Shown: positions 52,623 through 62,707 of the stretch, piece by piece
Numbering within the stretch: position 1 is the first letter of the stretch
Layout: each line of letters starts with the position of its first letter
Source: Cognaticolwellia mytili
GTDB lineage: Bacteria > Pseudomonadota > Gammaproteobacteria > Enterobacterales > Alteromonadaceae
Assembly: GCF_002104475.1 (NCBI RefSeq)
Contig: NZ_NBOF01000003.1
Location: 682,001-746,000, forward strand
DNA: 64,000 bases
Reading direction: 5' to 3'
The notes under the pieces: generated by a model
Told to the model about the DNA's origin: nothing
Databases searched by the model: none
What the model saw: the letters and a program-made list of their open reading frames with translations, nothing else
Position numbers and translations under genes: made by a program

Positions 52623-52753
52623 AGAGTTACTTGTTTAACTGGGGTATAGATAAAAACTATAACAGATAAAGGAAAAGAATATTTTAACTTTGGCTGTTAT
52701 TTGCTTATTATTTTTGCACTTTATTATTCACCCGCTAAAAAATAGGTAATTTC

Positions 52754-53947
52754 ATGTCTAGTTCAAGCAGTGCTAACCGTCCTTCATTTAAATGGGAAGA
52801 TCCACTTTTATTCGATTCTTTATTATCTGAAGAAGAGCGAATGATCCGTGATAGTGCCCACCAATATTGCCAAGAAAAGTTGATGCCTCGTGTACTAGAA
52901 GCTAACCGCAATGAAGTATTTGACGTTGAAATAATGCGTGAACTGGGCGAGTTAGGTTTACTTGGCGCAACATTGCCTGAAAAATACGGTTGTGCTGGCG
53001 TTAATTACGTAACTTATGGTTTGGTGGCTCGAGAAGTGGAGCGTGTTGATAGTGGTTACCGTAGTGCGATGAGCGTGCAATCATCATTAGTGATGCACCC
53101 AATTTACGCCTACGGTAGCGAAGAGCAACGTATGAAGTATTTGCCTAAACTTGCTACTGGTGAACATATTGGTTGTTTTGGTTTAACTGAGCCAAACTCT
53201 GGCTCAGATCCCGCGAGTATGACGACTCATGCTACTGCTGTTGAAGGCGGTTACCGCATGACAGGTAATAAAATGTGGATCACTAACTCTCCGGTTGCTG
53301 ACATATTTGTTGTTTGGGCAAAACTTGACGGTGTTATCCGTGGTTTTGTTTTAGAAAAAGGTATGGAAGGTTTGAGCGCGCCTAAAATTGAAGGTAAGTT
53401 TTCATTACGTGCATCGATTACTGGTGAAATCGTGATGGACAATGTGTTTGTACCAAGCGAAAACATGCTTCCTAATGTTAAAGGTTTATCTGGTCCATTT
53501 GGCTGTTTGAATAAAGCGCGTTACGGTATCGCTTGGGGCGCATTAGGCGCTGCGGAATTCTGTTGGCATGGTGCCCGTCAATATACACTTGACCGTGAAC
53601 AATTTGGTCGCCCGTTAGCAGCAACACAGTTAGTACAAAAGAAATTAGCGGATATGCAAACGGATATCACTACTGGTCTATTTGCTTGTTTACAGGTAGG
53701 TCGATTAATGGATTCAGGCCAATTAGCACCTGAAGCTATTTCACTGATCAAACGTAACTCTTGTGGCAAAGCCTTAGAAATTGCTCGAATTGCTCGTGAC
53801 ATGCATGGTGGTAACGGTATTGCTGATGAGTTTCATATTATTCGTCATATGATGAACCTTGAAGCCGTTAATACCTATGAAGGGACGCATGATATTCATG
53901 CCCTGATATTAGGTCGAGCGCAAACTGGCTTACAGGCTTTCTTCTAA
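52754..53947 (+). CDS. gcdH: glutaryl-CoA dehydrogenase (acyl-CoA dehydrogenase family)
   Basis: A 397-aa flavoenzyme converting glutaryl-CoA to crotonyl-CoA in lysine and tryptophan breakdown. Motifs: [23 protein letters not shown], and the C-terminal MHGGNGI plus [14 protein letters not shown] with the catalytic Glu. The N terminus ([19 protein letters not shown]) is specific for the GCDH branch. First gene of a rightward cluster, followed by a terminator. Confidence 0.92.
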   Translation: MSSSSSANRPSFKWEDPLLFDSLLSEEERMIRDSAHQYCQEKLMPRVLEANRNEVFDVEIMRELGELGLLGATLPEKYGCAGVNYVTYGLVAREVERVDSGYRSAMSVQSSLVMHPIYAYGSEEQRMKYLPKLATGEHIGCFGLTEPNSGSDPASMTTHATAVEGGYRMTGNKMWITNSPVADIFVVWAKLDGVIRGFVLEKGMEGLSAPKIEGKFSLRASITGEIVMDNVFVPSENMLPNVKGLSGPFGCLNKARYGIAWGALGAAEFCWHGARQYTLDREQFGRPLAATQLVQKKLADMQTDITTGLFACLQVGRLMDSGQLAPEAISLIKRNSCGKALEIARIARDMHGGNGIADEFHIIRHMMNLEAVNTYEGTHDIHALILGRAQTGLQAFF

Positions 53948-53961
53948 AGTTAACCATAATT

Positions 53962-53995
53962 AAAGGCGTATGGGTATATACCATACGCCTTTTGT
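53962..53995 (+). terminator. terminator after gcdH
   Basis: AAAGGCGTATGG (53962-53973) pairs with CCATACGCCTTT (53981-53992) and is followed by TGTTT. A perfect 12-bp stem. Confidence 0.8.
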
Positions 53996-54050
53996 TTATC
54001 AGCTTAACGAAATTCAACAATATTCAAAAATCACAATTTCCACTGGAGAT

Positions 54051-56258
54051 ATGATGTCTGATCGTAATCAATTGGTGAAAGAAAATTTTATCAATTTTGT
54101 TCGTGCACAAACGCTACCGCAATCCTCGATTAATTTAACTCCAAGCGATGTCGGCTTATCTGCGACAGATGTTATCGACTTGTTTGAAACTCAGGCTATG
54201 AGTCGGCACTTAGATTTACAGTCACGGGTAATGCAAAAGAAAGGGCAAAGCTTTTATACGATAGGCAGCTCAGGGCATGAAGGTAATGCGGCTTATGCAA
54301 AAGCTTTTCGTCCAACAGATATGGCATTTTTACATTATCGTAGTGGTGCTTTTGTTATCCAACGTGGTAAGCAAGTGCCGGGGCAAACTTCGCTATATGA
54401 TATGTTGTTATCCTTTGCGGCTTCGAAAGACGATCCTATTTCCGGTGGACGTCATAAAGTGTTGGGCAGTAAAGCGCTGTCTATTCCGCCACAAACCAGT
54501 ACCATAGCTTCTCATTTACCGAAAGCGATGGGCGCAGCTTACAGTATTCCTCTCGCTAAGCGCTTAGCGCACCAAGGTGAAATACCTGATGACGGTGTGA
54601 TTATTTGTAATTTTGGTGATGCATCTTCTAATCACTCAACAACCCAAGGCGCAATAAACAGTACCGCATGGGCAGCGTATCAATCGATTCCTATGCCAAT
54701 AGTGTTTGTTTGTGAAGATAATGGCATTGGTATTTCAACCTCAACACCTGATGGCTGGATCGCGGCTAATTATCAAAATAGAGCCGGGCTAACTTATCTT
54801 TATTGTGATGGTTTAAATATTTTAGACACTTATCAAACCGCGAAAGAAGCAGAGCGGATTGCACGTGAAATGCGTAAGCCGGTATTTTTGCATGTTCGAA
54901 CTGTACGTTTATTAGGACATGCAGGCTCAGATGCTGAGTTTGTGTATCGTGATATGGCTGATATTACCGCCACTGAATTTCAAGACCCACTATTACATAC
55001 CGCGCGCATTATTTTAGAAAACAATATCTTAACGCCTGATGAACTAATCAATATTTATCAGCAAGTAGAACAACGTATTGCCGTAGTTGCTGAAAATGCC
55101 GCGAGTAAAGAAAAACTAACATCTGCTGACTCCGTTATGGCCAGCATTGTGCCGGATATTGCCAAAGCACGAAGCTCTGTTGCGGTTAGTGAAGATCAGC
55201 GTCGCGAAATTTTTAAGCACGAAAAACATAATTTAAAGAAAAAACAGCACTTAGCTAAATTGATTAACTGGGCATTAATGGACTTAATGGCTGAGTATCC
55301 AAACATTGTTATGTGTGGTGAAGATATTGGTAAAAAAGGTGGCGTTTATAATGTTACTGCTAAGCTTTGTGAGCGCTTTAGTAAGAATAGAGTGATTAAT
55401 ACCTTGTTAGATGAACAAACTATTTTGGGCACCGCGATTGGGCTTGCTCATAATGGTTTTTTACCTATTCCTGAAATTCAATTTCTAGCTTATGTGCATA
55501 ATGCAGAAGATCAGATTCGAGGTGAAGCAGCAACATTACCGTTTTTCTCTAATGGCCAATTTACTAACCCTATGGTTATCCGCATTGCTGGTTTAGCCTA
55601 CCAAAAAGGTTTTGGTGGTCACTTTCATAATGATAATTCTTTTGCTGTTTTTCGTGATATTCCTGGATTAATTATTGCCTGTCCGTCAAATGGTGCAGAT
55701 GCCGTGGAAATGATGCGCAGTAGTGTGCGTTTGGCGCAAGAGCAACAGCGCATGGTGGTATTTTTAGAGCCGATCGCTTTATATATGACCAAAGATTTGC
55801 ATCAAGAAGGCGATGGCTTGTGGACGCATGAATATCAGGCTCCAGCATTGTCAGATAACAGTATTGACTTAGGTGTTAAGGTCGCTGGCTCAGGCAAGCA
55901 GTTATGTATTTTAACTTACGGTAATGGCTATTATTTATCACGCCAAGCGCAGGAACAACTTGCAGCTCAAGGTATGGATGTTCGTGTGGTTGATTTACGT
56001 TGGTTAGCTCCGCTTGATGAAAAAGGTATTTTGGCGCAGGTTAATGATTGTGAAAGTGTACTTATTGTTGATGAATGTCGTCAAACCGGCTCAATTAGTG
56101 AAGCGCTAGTGACTTTGATTCATGAGCAAGCTGAAACGTTGCCTAAAATTAAGCGAGTTACCGCCAGTGATAGTTTTATTCCTTTAGGCGCGGCTGCTTA
56201 TGAGGTGCTGCCATCGGTAGAAAATATAGTGACAGCGGCTACGGAGATTTGCCAATGA
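54051..56258 (+). CDS. fused alpha-beta 2-oxo acid dehydrogenase E1 component (thiamine pyrophosphate)
   Basis: A 735-aa fusion of the alpha and beta chains of branched-chain-type E1. Alpha half: GSSGHEGNAA, GDASSNHSTTQGA and CEDNGIGIST (thiamine-binding). Beta half from about residue 400: NIVMCGEDIGKKGGVYNVT, LLDEQTILGTAIG and RVVDLRWLAPLDE. ATG 54051 or 54054 with TGGAGA upstream is preferred to an in-frame opening at 53970 inside the terminator. No E2 or E3 gene is near, so the partner subunits must be elsewhere. Confidence 0.85.
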   Translation: MMSDRNQLVKENFINFVRAQTLPQSSINLTPSDVGLSATDVIDLFETQAMSRHLDLQSRVMQKKGQSFYTIGSSGHEGNAAYAKAFRPTDMAFLHYRSGAFVIQRGKQVPGQTSLYDMLLSFAASKDDPISGGRHKVLGSKALSIPPQTSTIASHLPKAMGAAYSIPLAKRLAHQGEIPDDGVIICNFGDASSNHSTTQGAINSTAWAAYQSIPMPIVFVCEDNGIGISTSTPDGWIAANYQNRAGLTYLYCDGLNILDTYQTAKEAERIAREMRKPVFLHVRTVRLLGHAGSDAEFVYRDMADITATEFQDPLLHTARIILENNILTPDELINIYQQVEQRIAVVAENAASKEKLTSADSVMASIVPDIAKARSSVAVSEDQRREIFKHEKHNLKKKQHLAKLINWALMDLMAEYPNIVMCGEDIGKKGGVYNVTAKLCERFSKNRVINTLLDEQTILGTAIGLAHNGFLPIPEIQFLAYVHNAEDQIRGEAATLPFFSNGQFTNPMVIRIAGLAYQKGFGGHFHNDNSFAVFRDIPGLIIACPSNGADAVEMMRSSVRLAQEQQRMVVFLEPIALYMTKDLHQEGDGLWTHEYQAPALSDNSIDLGVKVAGSGKQLCILTYGNGYYLSRQAQEQLAAQGMDVRVVDLRWLAPLDEKGILAQVNDCESVLIVDECRQTGSISEALVTLIHEQAETLPKIKRVTASDSFIPLGAAAYEVLPSVENIVTAATEICQ

Positions 56259-57322
56259 GTTCATCAGTAGAACAGTCAGTAAAAAAGAAGCAACGCGCAG
56301 TGGTTATTTGTCCTGGTCGCGGCACGTACAATAAAGAAGAGTTAGGTTACTTACAGCGCTTACACGGTGATAAAACAGAAATTATTTCTTTAATAGATGA
56401 TTATCGTGATAGTCAGGGACAAATGAAGGTTTCTGAACTTGATGGTATGGATAACTATAGTATGCGAGTGCATACCGCTGGAGAAAATGCTTCAGCACTT
56501 ATTTATGCTTGCGCACTGTCAGATTACAAAACGATTAATGAAGAAGAGTTTGATGTTGTTGCCGTTACAGGTAACTCCATGGGCTGGTATATCGCCTTAG
56601 CGGTTGCTGGCGCATTAGCCCAGCCACAAGCAATAGAATTAATTAATACCATGGGTTCAATGATGACTAACGGCTTGGTTGGCGGTCAGATGATTTATCC
56701 AATTATTAATGATGACTGGAAAATAGAAGCTGAAAAAGAGCAGCAAGTTATGCAATGGCTAGCCGAAGTAAATCAAGATAGTGCTTGTGATGTGCACGTT
56801 TCTATTAACTTAGGTGGCTACATTGTTTTTGGTGGTAATAAAGCAGGCTTAAAAGCGTTAGAAGCCGTATTACCTGTTGTGCAAGACAGATATCCGATGA
56901 ATTTGTTTAACCATGCTGCTTTTCACACACCATTGCTAACTGATGTTTCTAAGCAAGCTATGCAGCAACTTTCAGCCGATATGTTTTCTGCTCCGAAAGT
57001 GCCACTTATTGATGGCTTAGGGCAAGTATGGCAACCCTATAGTTGTGATACCGAACAACTTTATAATTATACTCTTGATACGCAAGTGGTAGCGCCATAT
57101 AACTTTTCGAAAGCGATTGAAGTAGCGATTAAAGAGTTTGCCCCCGATAAGTTAATTATTCTGGGGCCTGGGGCAACATTAGGCGGCGCTGTTGCGCAAA
57201 GTTTAATTGCTCATCAATGGTTAGACTTACAAACCAAGGCTGATTTTATTGCCCAACAGAAACAAGATCCGTTTATTCTTGCGATGGGATTAAGTGAACA
57301 GCGTAAGTTGGTTGTTGAATAA
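56255..57322 (+). CDS. malonyltransferase/acyltransferase-like protein (FabD fold)
   Basis: A 355-aa protein from ATG 56255, overlapping the E1 stop (ATGA). It has VICPGRGTYNKEELGYL at the start and the nucleophile elbow GNSMGWYIALAVAG (GxSxG), with His in FNHAAFHTPLL, as in FabD-type transferases. Not the housekeeping fabD, which is normally among fab genes. The role beside an E1 dehydrogenase is unclear; lipid or polyketide-like chain initiation is possible. Confidence 0.75.
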   Translation: MSSSVEQSVKKKQRAVVICPGRGTYNKEELGYLQRLHGDKTEIISLIDDYRDSQGQMKVSELDGMDNYSMRVHTAGENASALIYACALSDYKTINEEEFDVVAVTGNSMGWYIALAVAGALAQPQAIELINTMGSMMTNGLVGGQMIYPIINDDWKIEAEKEQQVMQWLAEVNQDSACDVHVSINLGGYIVFGGNKAGLKALEAVLPVVQDRYPMNLFNHAAFHTPLLTDVSKQAMQQLSADMFSAPKVPLIDGLGQVWQPYSCDTEQLYNYTLDTQVVAPYNFSKAIEVAIKEFAPDKLIILGPGATLGGAVAQSLIAHQWLDLQTKADFIAQQKQDPFILAMGLSEQRKLVVE

Positions 57323-57416
57323 AAGAAGATAAAACACTGGGTATAAAATAAAAAATGGCTGAATATTTTTTTATTTTATACAATAGGCGTTAGATATTTC
57401 CGTTTTGAGCTAAATA

Positions 57417-57899
57417 ATGACAACAAGCCGTAAAAAAAATGAAGCAGAATTAATTTTAGCATTTAAAGCTTTGTTAAAAGAGCAATGCTATGGTTCGCAA
57501 AGCCAGTTGGCTGATGCGCTTGCTGAGCAAGGCTTTAAGAATATGTCGCAAGCGAAAATATCACGTTTGTTATCTAAACTTGGCGCAGTAAAAATGCGTA
57601 ATGCCAGTGAACAAGTGGTTTATATTCTACCTGACGAACTTGCTGTGCCTAAATCAAAGCAAGCCATTCAATCTGTCGTTATTAGTGTTAAACATAATAA
57701 TATGCAGATTATTTTAAAAACAGGTATTGGTGGCGCACCGTTAATTTCAAGAATGTTAGATAGCTTAGGTGAGTCGACGGGAATTCTTGGTACGCTTGCT
57801 GGTGATGATACAATCTTTATAGCGCCCACTGATGTAAATCGTATTGATGAAATAACTAAAGAAATTAGCTTGTTGCTAGGAGTATCAACGCAAAATTAA
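57417..57899 (+). CDS. argR: arginine repressor
   Basis: A 160-aa ArgR. N-terminal winged helix with CYGSQSQLADALAEQGFKNMSQAKISRLL in pieces, and the C-terminal hexamerisation and arginine-binding domain with GTLAGDDTIFIAP. Single gene ending in a strong terminator. Confidence 0.9.
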   Translation: MTTSRKKNEAELILAFKALLKEQCYGSQSQLADALAEQGFKNMSQAKISRLLSKLGAVKMRNASEQVVYILPDELAVPKSKQAIQSVVISVKHNNMQIILKTGIGGAPLISRMLDSLGESTGILGTLAGDDTIFIAPTDVNRIDEITKEISLLLGVSTQN

Positions 57900-57919
57900 G
57901 TAATTTGACAAAAAATAAA

Positions 57920-57950
57920 AAAGGGTAAGCATTAAATGCTTACCCTTTTT
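57920..57950 (+). terminator. terminator after argR (probably bidirectional)
   Basis: GGGTAAGCATT (57923-57933) pairs with AATGCTTACCC (57935-57945) and is flanked by A and T runs on the two sides, so it can also stop the leftward tadA operon. Confidence 0.88.
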
Positions 57951-58026
57951 ATATTTAGTATCTCGCCCTAAAATATTTTCTACGTACAGTAAAAATACAA
58001 ATTTAATCAAATTGTTATAAGAAAAA

Positions 58027-58575
58027 TTAGCAGTTTAAACTCTTGGCTAATTTCTTTTCAGCTTTCTTCTCCGCGCGGCGACGTTTGAAAAATGCTGAAA
58101 GCATAGCGCTACACTCTGTTGCTAGTAGCCCTGATTTTACTGTTATTTGATGGTTATGCTTTTCATGGTTAACTAAGGCGAAAGCGCTACCGGCAGCACC
58201 TGTTTTAAAGTCTTCACTGGCGAATATTAATTGCTTTATTCTGCTGTGCACTAGTACGCCTGCGCACATGCAACAAGGCTCAAGTGTTACGTATAAGGTG
58301 CAGTTTAATAGACGATAATTTTTGATGTTTTTACCGGCATCACGAACTGCCATCATCTCGGCGTGTGCTGACGGGTCGTTGTTCATTATTGATTGATTAA
58401 AACCTTCACCAATAATTTTGCCATCACAAACTATTACAGCACCAACCGGTATTTCATTGTGACTTTCGGCAATCATTGCTAATTCAATAGCGCGGCGCAT
58501 GAACTTTTCATCTTCAGCTGAAAAGTCTGCCGCTAATGATAAACTTGTATTAAGTGGTGAGGTATTGTCAGCCAT
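58027..58575 (-). CDS. tadA: tRNA adenosine(34) deaminase TadA
   Basis: A 182-aa zinc deaminase making inosine 34 in tRNA-Arg. Motifs: HAEMMAV (catalytic Glu) and PCCMCAGVLVHSRI (zinc Cys). The product is slightly longer at both ends than E. coli TadA. Last gene of the rdgB-hemW-tadA run. Confidence 0.92.
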   Translation of the reverse strand: MADNTSPLNTSLSLAADFSAEDEKFMRRAIELAMIAESHNEIPVGAVIVCDGKIIGEGFNQSIMNNDPSAHAEMMAVRDAGKNIKNYRLLNCTLYVTLEPCCMCAGVLVHSRIKQLIFASEDFKTGAAGSAFALVNHEKHNHQITVKSGLLATECSAMLSAFFKRRRAEKKAEKKLAKSLNC

Positions 58576-58578
58576 AAG

Positions 58579-59724
58579 TTATAAAAACATTTCTAATAAA
58601 TCATTAAGGTATCTGTGGCCTAATTTGCTGACTGACCAAAGCTTGCCATCGAATTCCATCAGCTGCTTTTCTTGCGCATGCAATAATGTCGGTAAAACAG
58701 CTTGCTCACTCAGGCCTGTGTAGGCTTTAAATTCATCAAGCGAAAAACCAGCATGTAAGCGCAGTCGGTTCATCATGTACTCAAACGGCAATTCTTCGTC
58801 TGTCACCGTATGAATTTTGTCGAGCGCTTTTCTGCTGGTGTCTAGATAACCTTTCGGGTGTTTTACTTTCACTGTGCGATAGATTTGTTGATTATCGACA
58901 TCAGTAATTTTGCCGTGTGCGCCACAACCAATGCCGAGGTAATCGCCAAATTGCCAATAGTTCAGGTTATGCTGACATTGGTATTCAGGCTTACTGTAGG
59001 CTGATATTTCATATTGTTGATATCCTGCTTCATTGAGCAGGGCTATGCCTTGGTCTTGAATATTCCACAGTATTTCATCTTGCGGTAATTTAGGTGGCCT
59101 AGAATGAAAGGCGGTATTTGGCTCAATGGTTAATTGGTACCATGAAATATGAGTGGGCTTTAAACTAATTGCAGTTTTTAAATCATCGAGTGCATGTTCA
59201 ACGGTTTGCTCAGGTAAACCATGCATTAAATCTAAATTAAAACTTTTAACACCGCATTCACTAGCTAAGTTTGCTGCTGTTTTCGCTTGTTGACTGTCAT
59301 GTATACGGCCAAGCTTTATCAACTTATCTGATTCAAAACTTTGCACACCCACCGATAAACGAGAAACACCGCCGTTAAAAAAGCCGATAAACTTTTCAGC
59401 TTCAACCGTGCCAGGGTTTGCTTCTAAGGTTATTTCAATATCAGCTTTATGTTCAAAACGTTGCAGCACTTGTGTTAATAACTGCTCAATTGCTGGCGCT
59501 GAAAATAAGCTTGGTGTACCGCCACCAATAAATATTGAATGCAAAGGGCGCTGCTGCAAATTGAAACGCGCTATATCTGTGTCTAAATCTAGTAATAACT
59601 GCGCTACATAATCTTGCTCAGGAATTGCATGTTTTAAGGCATGAGAATTAAAGTCGCAGTATGGACATTTTTCCACACACCAGGGTATGTGAATATATAG
59701 CGATAATGGTGGTGCAATTAACAT
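58579..59724 (-). CDS. hemW: radical SAM heme chaperone HemW
   Basis: About 381 aa. MLIAPPLSLYIHIPWCVEKCPYC aligns with the E. coli HemW start, so ATG 59722-59724 is preferred to 59745, which overlaps rdgB. CVEKCPYCDF is the radical SAM CxxxCxxC cluster motif; FIGGGTPSLF and GIGCGAHG follow. HemW loads heme and is not a true coproporphyrinogen oxidase. Confidence 0.9.
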   Translation of the reverse strand: MLIAPPLSLYIHIPWCVEKCPYCDFNSHALKHAIPEQDYVAQLLLDLDTDIARFNLQQRPLHSIFIGGGTPSLFSAPAIEQLLTQVLQRFEHKADIEITLEANPGTVEAEKFIGFFNGGVSRLSVGVQSFESDKLIKLGRIHDSQQAKTAANLASECGVKSFNLDLMHGLPEQTVEHALDDLKTAISLKPTHISWYQLTIEPNTAFHSRPPKLPQDEILWNIQDQGIALLNEAGYQQYEISAYSKPEYQCQHNLNYWQFGDYLGIGCGAHGKITDVDNQQIYRTVKVKHPKGYLDTSRKALDKIHTVTDEELPFEYMMNRLRLHAGFSLDEFKAYTGLSEQAVLPTLLHAQEKQLMEFDGKLWSVSKLGHRYLNDLLEMFL

Positions 59725-59725
59725 A

Positions 59726-60328
59726 TTAAATAATTTCTTTGGCAAGTAGTGGTACTAATTGCTGCAAGGCTTGACCACGATGACTCAGTTGATTTTTTAA
59801 ATCTCGAGGTAATTGTGCTGAAGTCATTTTATGTTGCTCTTGCCAAAATACCGGATCATACCCAAAGCCTTGTTCGCCTTGTTTTTCACGACAAATGCTA
59901 CCTTGCCAAACACCGTGACAAATTAGTGGTGTTGGATCGTTTTCATGACGCATATAAACCAATACACAATGAAAACGAGCACTACGCTTTTCGTCAGCTA
60001 CATTTTCCAATGCAGTTAATAGTTTATTTGTGTTGTCATCATCACTAGCATTTTCACCTGCATATCGAGCAGAATAAACCCCAGGAGCACCATTTAAAGC
60101 ATCAACTTCTAATCCAGAATCATCAGCAATGGCAGGCATACCTGTAATTTTAGCAGCATGACGGGCCTTGATAATGGCGTTTTCAACAAAGGTGGTGCCG
60201 GTTTCAGCAACGTCAGGCACATTGAATTCACTTTGTGGTTTGATTTCAATATTTTGCTCTGCTAACAGGCTGGCGAGCTCTTTAACTTTGCCCTTATTAC
60301 CAGTTGCTAATACGATAGTCGACATCAC
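59726..60328 (-). CDS. rdgB: XTP/dITP diphosphatase
   Basis: A 200-aa RdgB/HAM1 protein with VLATGNKGKVKEL, DDSGLEVDALNGAPGVYSARYAG and GFGYDPVF in order. It removes non-canonical purine nucleotides. Directly upstream of hemW, as in most gammaproteobacteria. Confidence 0.93.
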   Translation of the reverse strand: MMSTIVLATGNKGKVKELASLLAEQNIEIKPQSEFNVPDVAETGTTFVENAIIKARHAAKITGMPAIADDSGLEVDALNGAPGVYSARYAGENASDDDNTNKLLTALENVADEKRSARFHCVLVYMRHENDPTPLICHGVWQGSICREKQGEQGFGYDPVFWQEQHKMTSAQLPRDLKNQLSHRGQALQQLVPLLAKEII

Positions 60329-60422
60329 TAAACCCTTTGAATAAATTAATCATAACAATGGCGCGCATAATACCTTAATCTAAAGCAAAGAGGGAGTAGC
60401 TTTGTGATAACTCAGAGGTAAT

Positions 60423-61319
60423 ATGTCGTTAAAAGATACATTGATTGCATTGGTGATTATTTTTATCTGGGGTTTCAACTTCATCATTATTGCGTGGGGT
60501 GTTGAGTCTATGCCGCCATTGTTAATGGGGGGATTAAGGTTTTTACTTGTCGGGCTTCTAGGAAGCTTATTCATTCGTAAGCCTGATATTCCATGGCGTT
60601 GGATGGCGCTATACGCTTTTACCTTATGTTTTGGGCAGTTCTCTTTGCTGTTTTCGGCGCTCGCTGTAGGTATGCCAGCAGGGTTAGCGTCACTAGTTTT
60701 ACAATCTCAAGCAATATTCACCTTACTGTTTTCTGTCATAATTCTAAAAGAACAAATTAAAGCTAATCAAGTGTTGGCAATGCTGATTGCGGGCGCTGGT
60801 TTGTATATTATTGGTAGTTCAGGTCAAACAAGCAATATGACGTTAATTGGCTTTGTCTTTACTATTGCTGCCGCCATAGCATGGGGCTTAGGTAATGTAG
60901 TTAATCGAATGATTAACCAGCATGGTTACCGAGCAAATATTGGCTTAGTGGTGTGGTCATCTTGGGTTGCTATGCTGCCTTTTTTCCTCACCAGTTATAT
61001 TGTTGAAGGAGAAGATGCCATTAAGCAAAGCTTATTGAATTTAAATTGGCTGAGCTTTGTAGTGCTATTTTATCTGGCGATTGCCGCATCAATTATTGGT
61101 TATAGCTTATGGAGTTATTTACTCACCCATTATCCAGCAGGGCAAGTTGCACCACTTACATTGGCGGTTCCCGTTGTTGGTATGGTATCTGCGGTAATCT
61201 TGCTTGATGAAAGTATGTCGGCGCAACAAATTTGGGGGATTTGCATCGTGATGCTAGGTTTATTAGTAAATACTTTTGGTCATAAGTTGTATCAGCTGAT
61301 ACGAGTTAAGCCTATTTAA
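60423..61319 (+). CDS. EamA-family transporter (drug/metabolite exporter)
   Basis: A 298-aa ten-TM protein with two EamA repeats. The first begins TLIALVIIFIWGFNFIIIAWGVESMPP, and the second begins GFVFTIAAAIAWGLGNVVNRMI. Substrate unknown. Reads opposite to its neighbours and has its own promoter region (60329-60422). Confidence 0.88.
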   Translation: MSLKDTLIALVIIFIWGFNFIIIAWGVESMPPLLMGGLRFLLVGLLGSLFIRKPDIPWRWMALYAFTLCFGQFSLLFSALAVGMPAGLASLVLQSQAIFTLLFSVIILKEQIKANQVLAMLIAGAGLYIIGSSGQTSNMTLIGFVFTIAAAIAWGLGNVVNRMINQHGYRANIGLVVWSSWVAMLPFFLTSYIVEGEDAIKQSLLNLNWLSFVVLFYLAIAASIIGYSLWSYLLTHYPAGQVAPLTLAVPVVGMVSAVILLDESMSAQQIWGICIVMLGLLVNTFGHKLYQLIRVKPI

Positions 61320-61408
61320 AATATGAAGTTTACAGTCATACCCAAGAGAAAAATACATACGCTCTTGTGCGTCCATTCCCCCCGCGTTATACCGTACTTC
61401 CTGTACAT

Positions 61409-61439
61409 AAAAAAGCGACAATTTAATTGCCGCTTTTTA
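61409..61439. terminator. bidirectional terminator between EamA and DUF4426 genes
   Basis: AAAAGCGACAATT pairs with AATTGCCGCTTTT, with one internal mismatch, about 61410-61438, flanked by A and T runs. Confidence 0.75.
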
Positions 61440-61504
61440 TATTTCAAAGTAATCATTACCTTTCGTAAATATAACGTTTTAAAAACTATTTAATTTATCA
61501 CCAA

Positions 61505-61945
61505 CTAATCAACATAAAACTTTTGCGAAAACTTTAAGTTATGCTGGTTGCCTTTATCACTGATATTGATATCGAAATAAATTGTTTCTTCATTGCTATA
61601 GCTAACTTGTGCTAAATAGTAAACTGCATCACCTTCTTTTACTTCGGTAAAATCGAGCGACTTTATTTGGCCGACATCGTTACGCGCTTTACCATTGATG
61701 AAAACTGTTTTAGCGGGATTACCTTTCTGGGTATTATCCAAAATTGAAATATTGATCAAACCTTTGTAACGACTGCGCTCAAGACCATAAGCTTTTGCAA
61801 TTTCTGGCGTTAAAAATGTTGAGCTAAGTGCAATGTAATGAACATTAATATCGTCCATTTTTTTCATGTTCTCGGCACTAGTTGTGCTGATAAATGATAT
61901 TGTTAAGAGAGCAAGTAACACTAATTTGTTTATGATGTTTTTCAT
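61505..61945 (-). CDS. DUF4426 family secreted protein
   Basis: A 146-aa protein with a signal peptide (about 1-24) and VHYIALSSTFLTPEIAKAYGLERSRYKGLINISI in pieces, the DUF4426 hallmark. The family sits with yggT and proC in many marine gammaproteobacteria. Confidence 0.85.
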   Translation of the reverse strand: MKNIINKLVLLALLTISFISTTSAENMKKMDDINVHYIALSSTFLTPEIAKAYGLERSRYKGLINISILDNTQKGNPAKTVFINGKARNDVGQIKSLDFTEVKEGDAVYYLAQVSYSNEETIYFDINISDKGNQHNLKFSQKFYVD

Positions 61946-62017
61946 GATGATGACCTTAAAGATTCAAGTCGTATAGCTTAGAGTATATACGACTAATTCA
62001 GTTAGGATAAATAACTA

Positions 62018-62566
62018 TTATATCATTGCCCAATAAGGCACCCAGCCACGTAATAAAATATTGATGACATTGAGTAATAGAAAGGTCACGAGTACTGACA
62101 AGTCAAGGCCGCCAATGTTAGGAACAATGCGTCTCACTGGTGCTAAAACTGGAGCTGTTAATTGGTGAAAAATCATTTGTGTTGGATTGTAGCCTTGAAC
62201 GACCCAACTCATTAATGCCATGACCAGCATAATGATAAATAATAATATACCCGTTTGTTTAATCAAATAAATTAGGCCTAAATAAAGTGCCATGACGATA
62301 TCAACAGGGCCACCATTAATTAATGGAATGATGATAAAAGTTAATGTTGCAATTACGTAAGCCAAAATAACGGTCGATAAATCGATACCACCTAGGCCTG
62401 GAATTATACGACGTAGTGGGATCACTAAGGGGTTACTGACTTTAACAATAAACTGACTCAAAGGATTATAAAAATCAGCTTTTACTAGCTGTAACCACAC
62501 CCGCAACACTAAAACCATTAAAAAAGCGTCAAAGACAAATTTAAGCAAATAATTAATTGCTTCCAT
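62018..62566 (-). CDS. YggT family membrane protein
   Basis: A 182-aa protein with four to five TM helices and the duplicated YggT motif: NPLVIPLRRIIPGLGGIDLS and APVLAPVRRIVPNIGGLDLS. Role unclear; linked to osmotic or division functions in other species. Between proC and DUF4426. Confidence 0.9.
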   Translation of the reverse strand: MEAINYLLKFVFDAFLMVLVLRVWLQLVKADFYNPLSQFIVKVSNPLVIPLRRIIPGLGGIDLSTVILAYVIATLTFIIIPLINGGPVDIVMALYLGLIYLIKQTGILLFIIMLVMALMSWVVQGYNPTQMIFHQLTAPVLAPVRRIVPNIGGLDLSVLVTFLLLNVINILLRGWVPYWAMI

Positions 62567-62707
62567 TTAAAACTCCAAAATTATGAGAAGGGATTGTACT
62601 TACTAAATATGTTGGGCAGTAAGTAAGAGATATCAAGTTTTGAATTGGCCAGTAATACACTGATGCTTCAATTAACTGATATCTCAATTAAGGTGATGTT
62701 AATACGA

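Noticed and set aside
57361-57416. GGCGTTAGA before argR as an attC right core
   Set aside because: No left core, inner pair or other attC features surround it; it is chance similarity in the chromosomal region.
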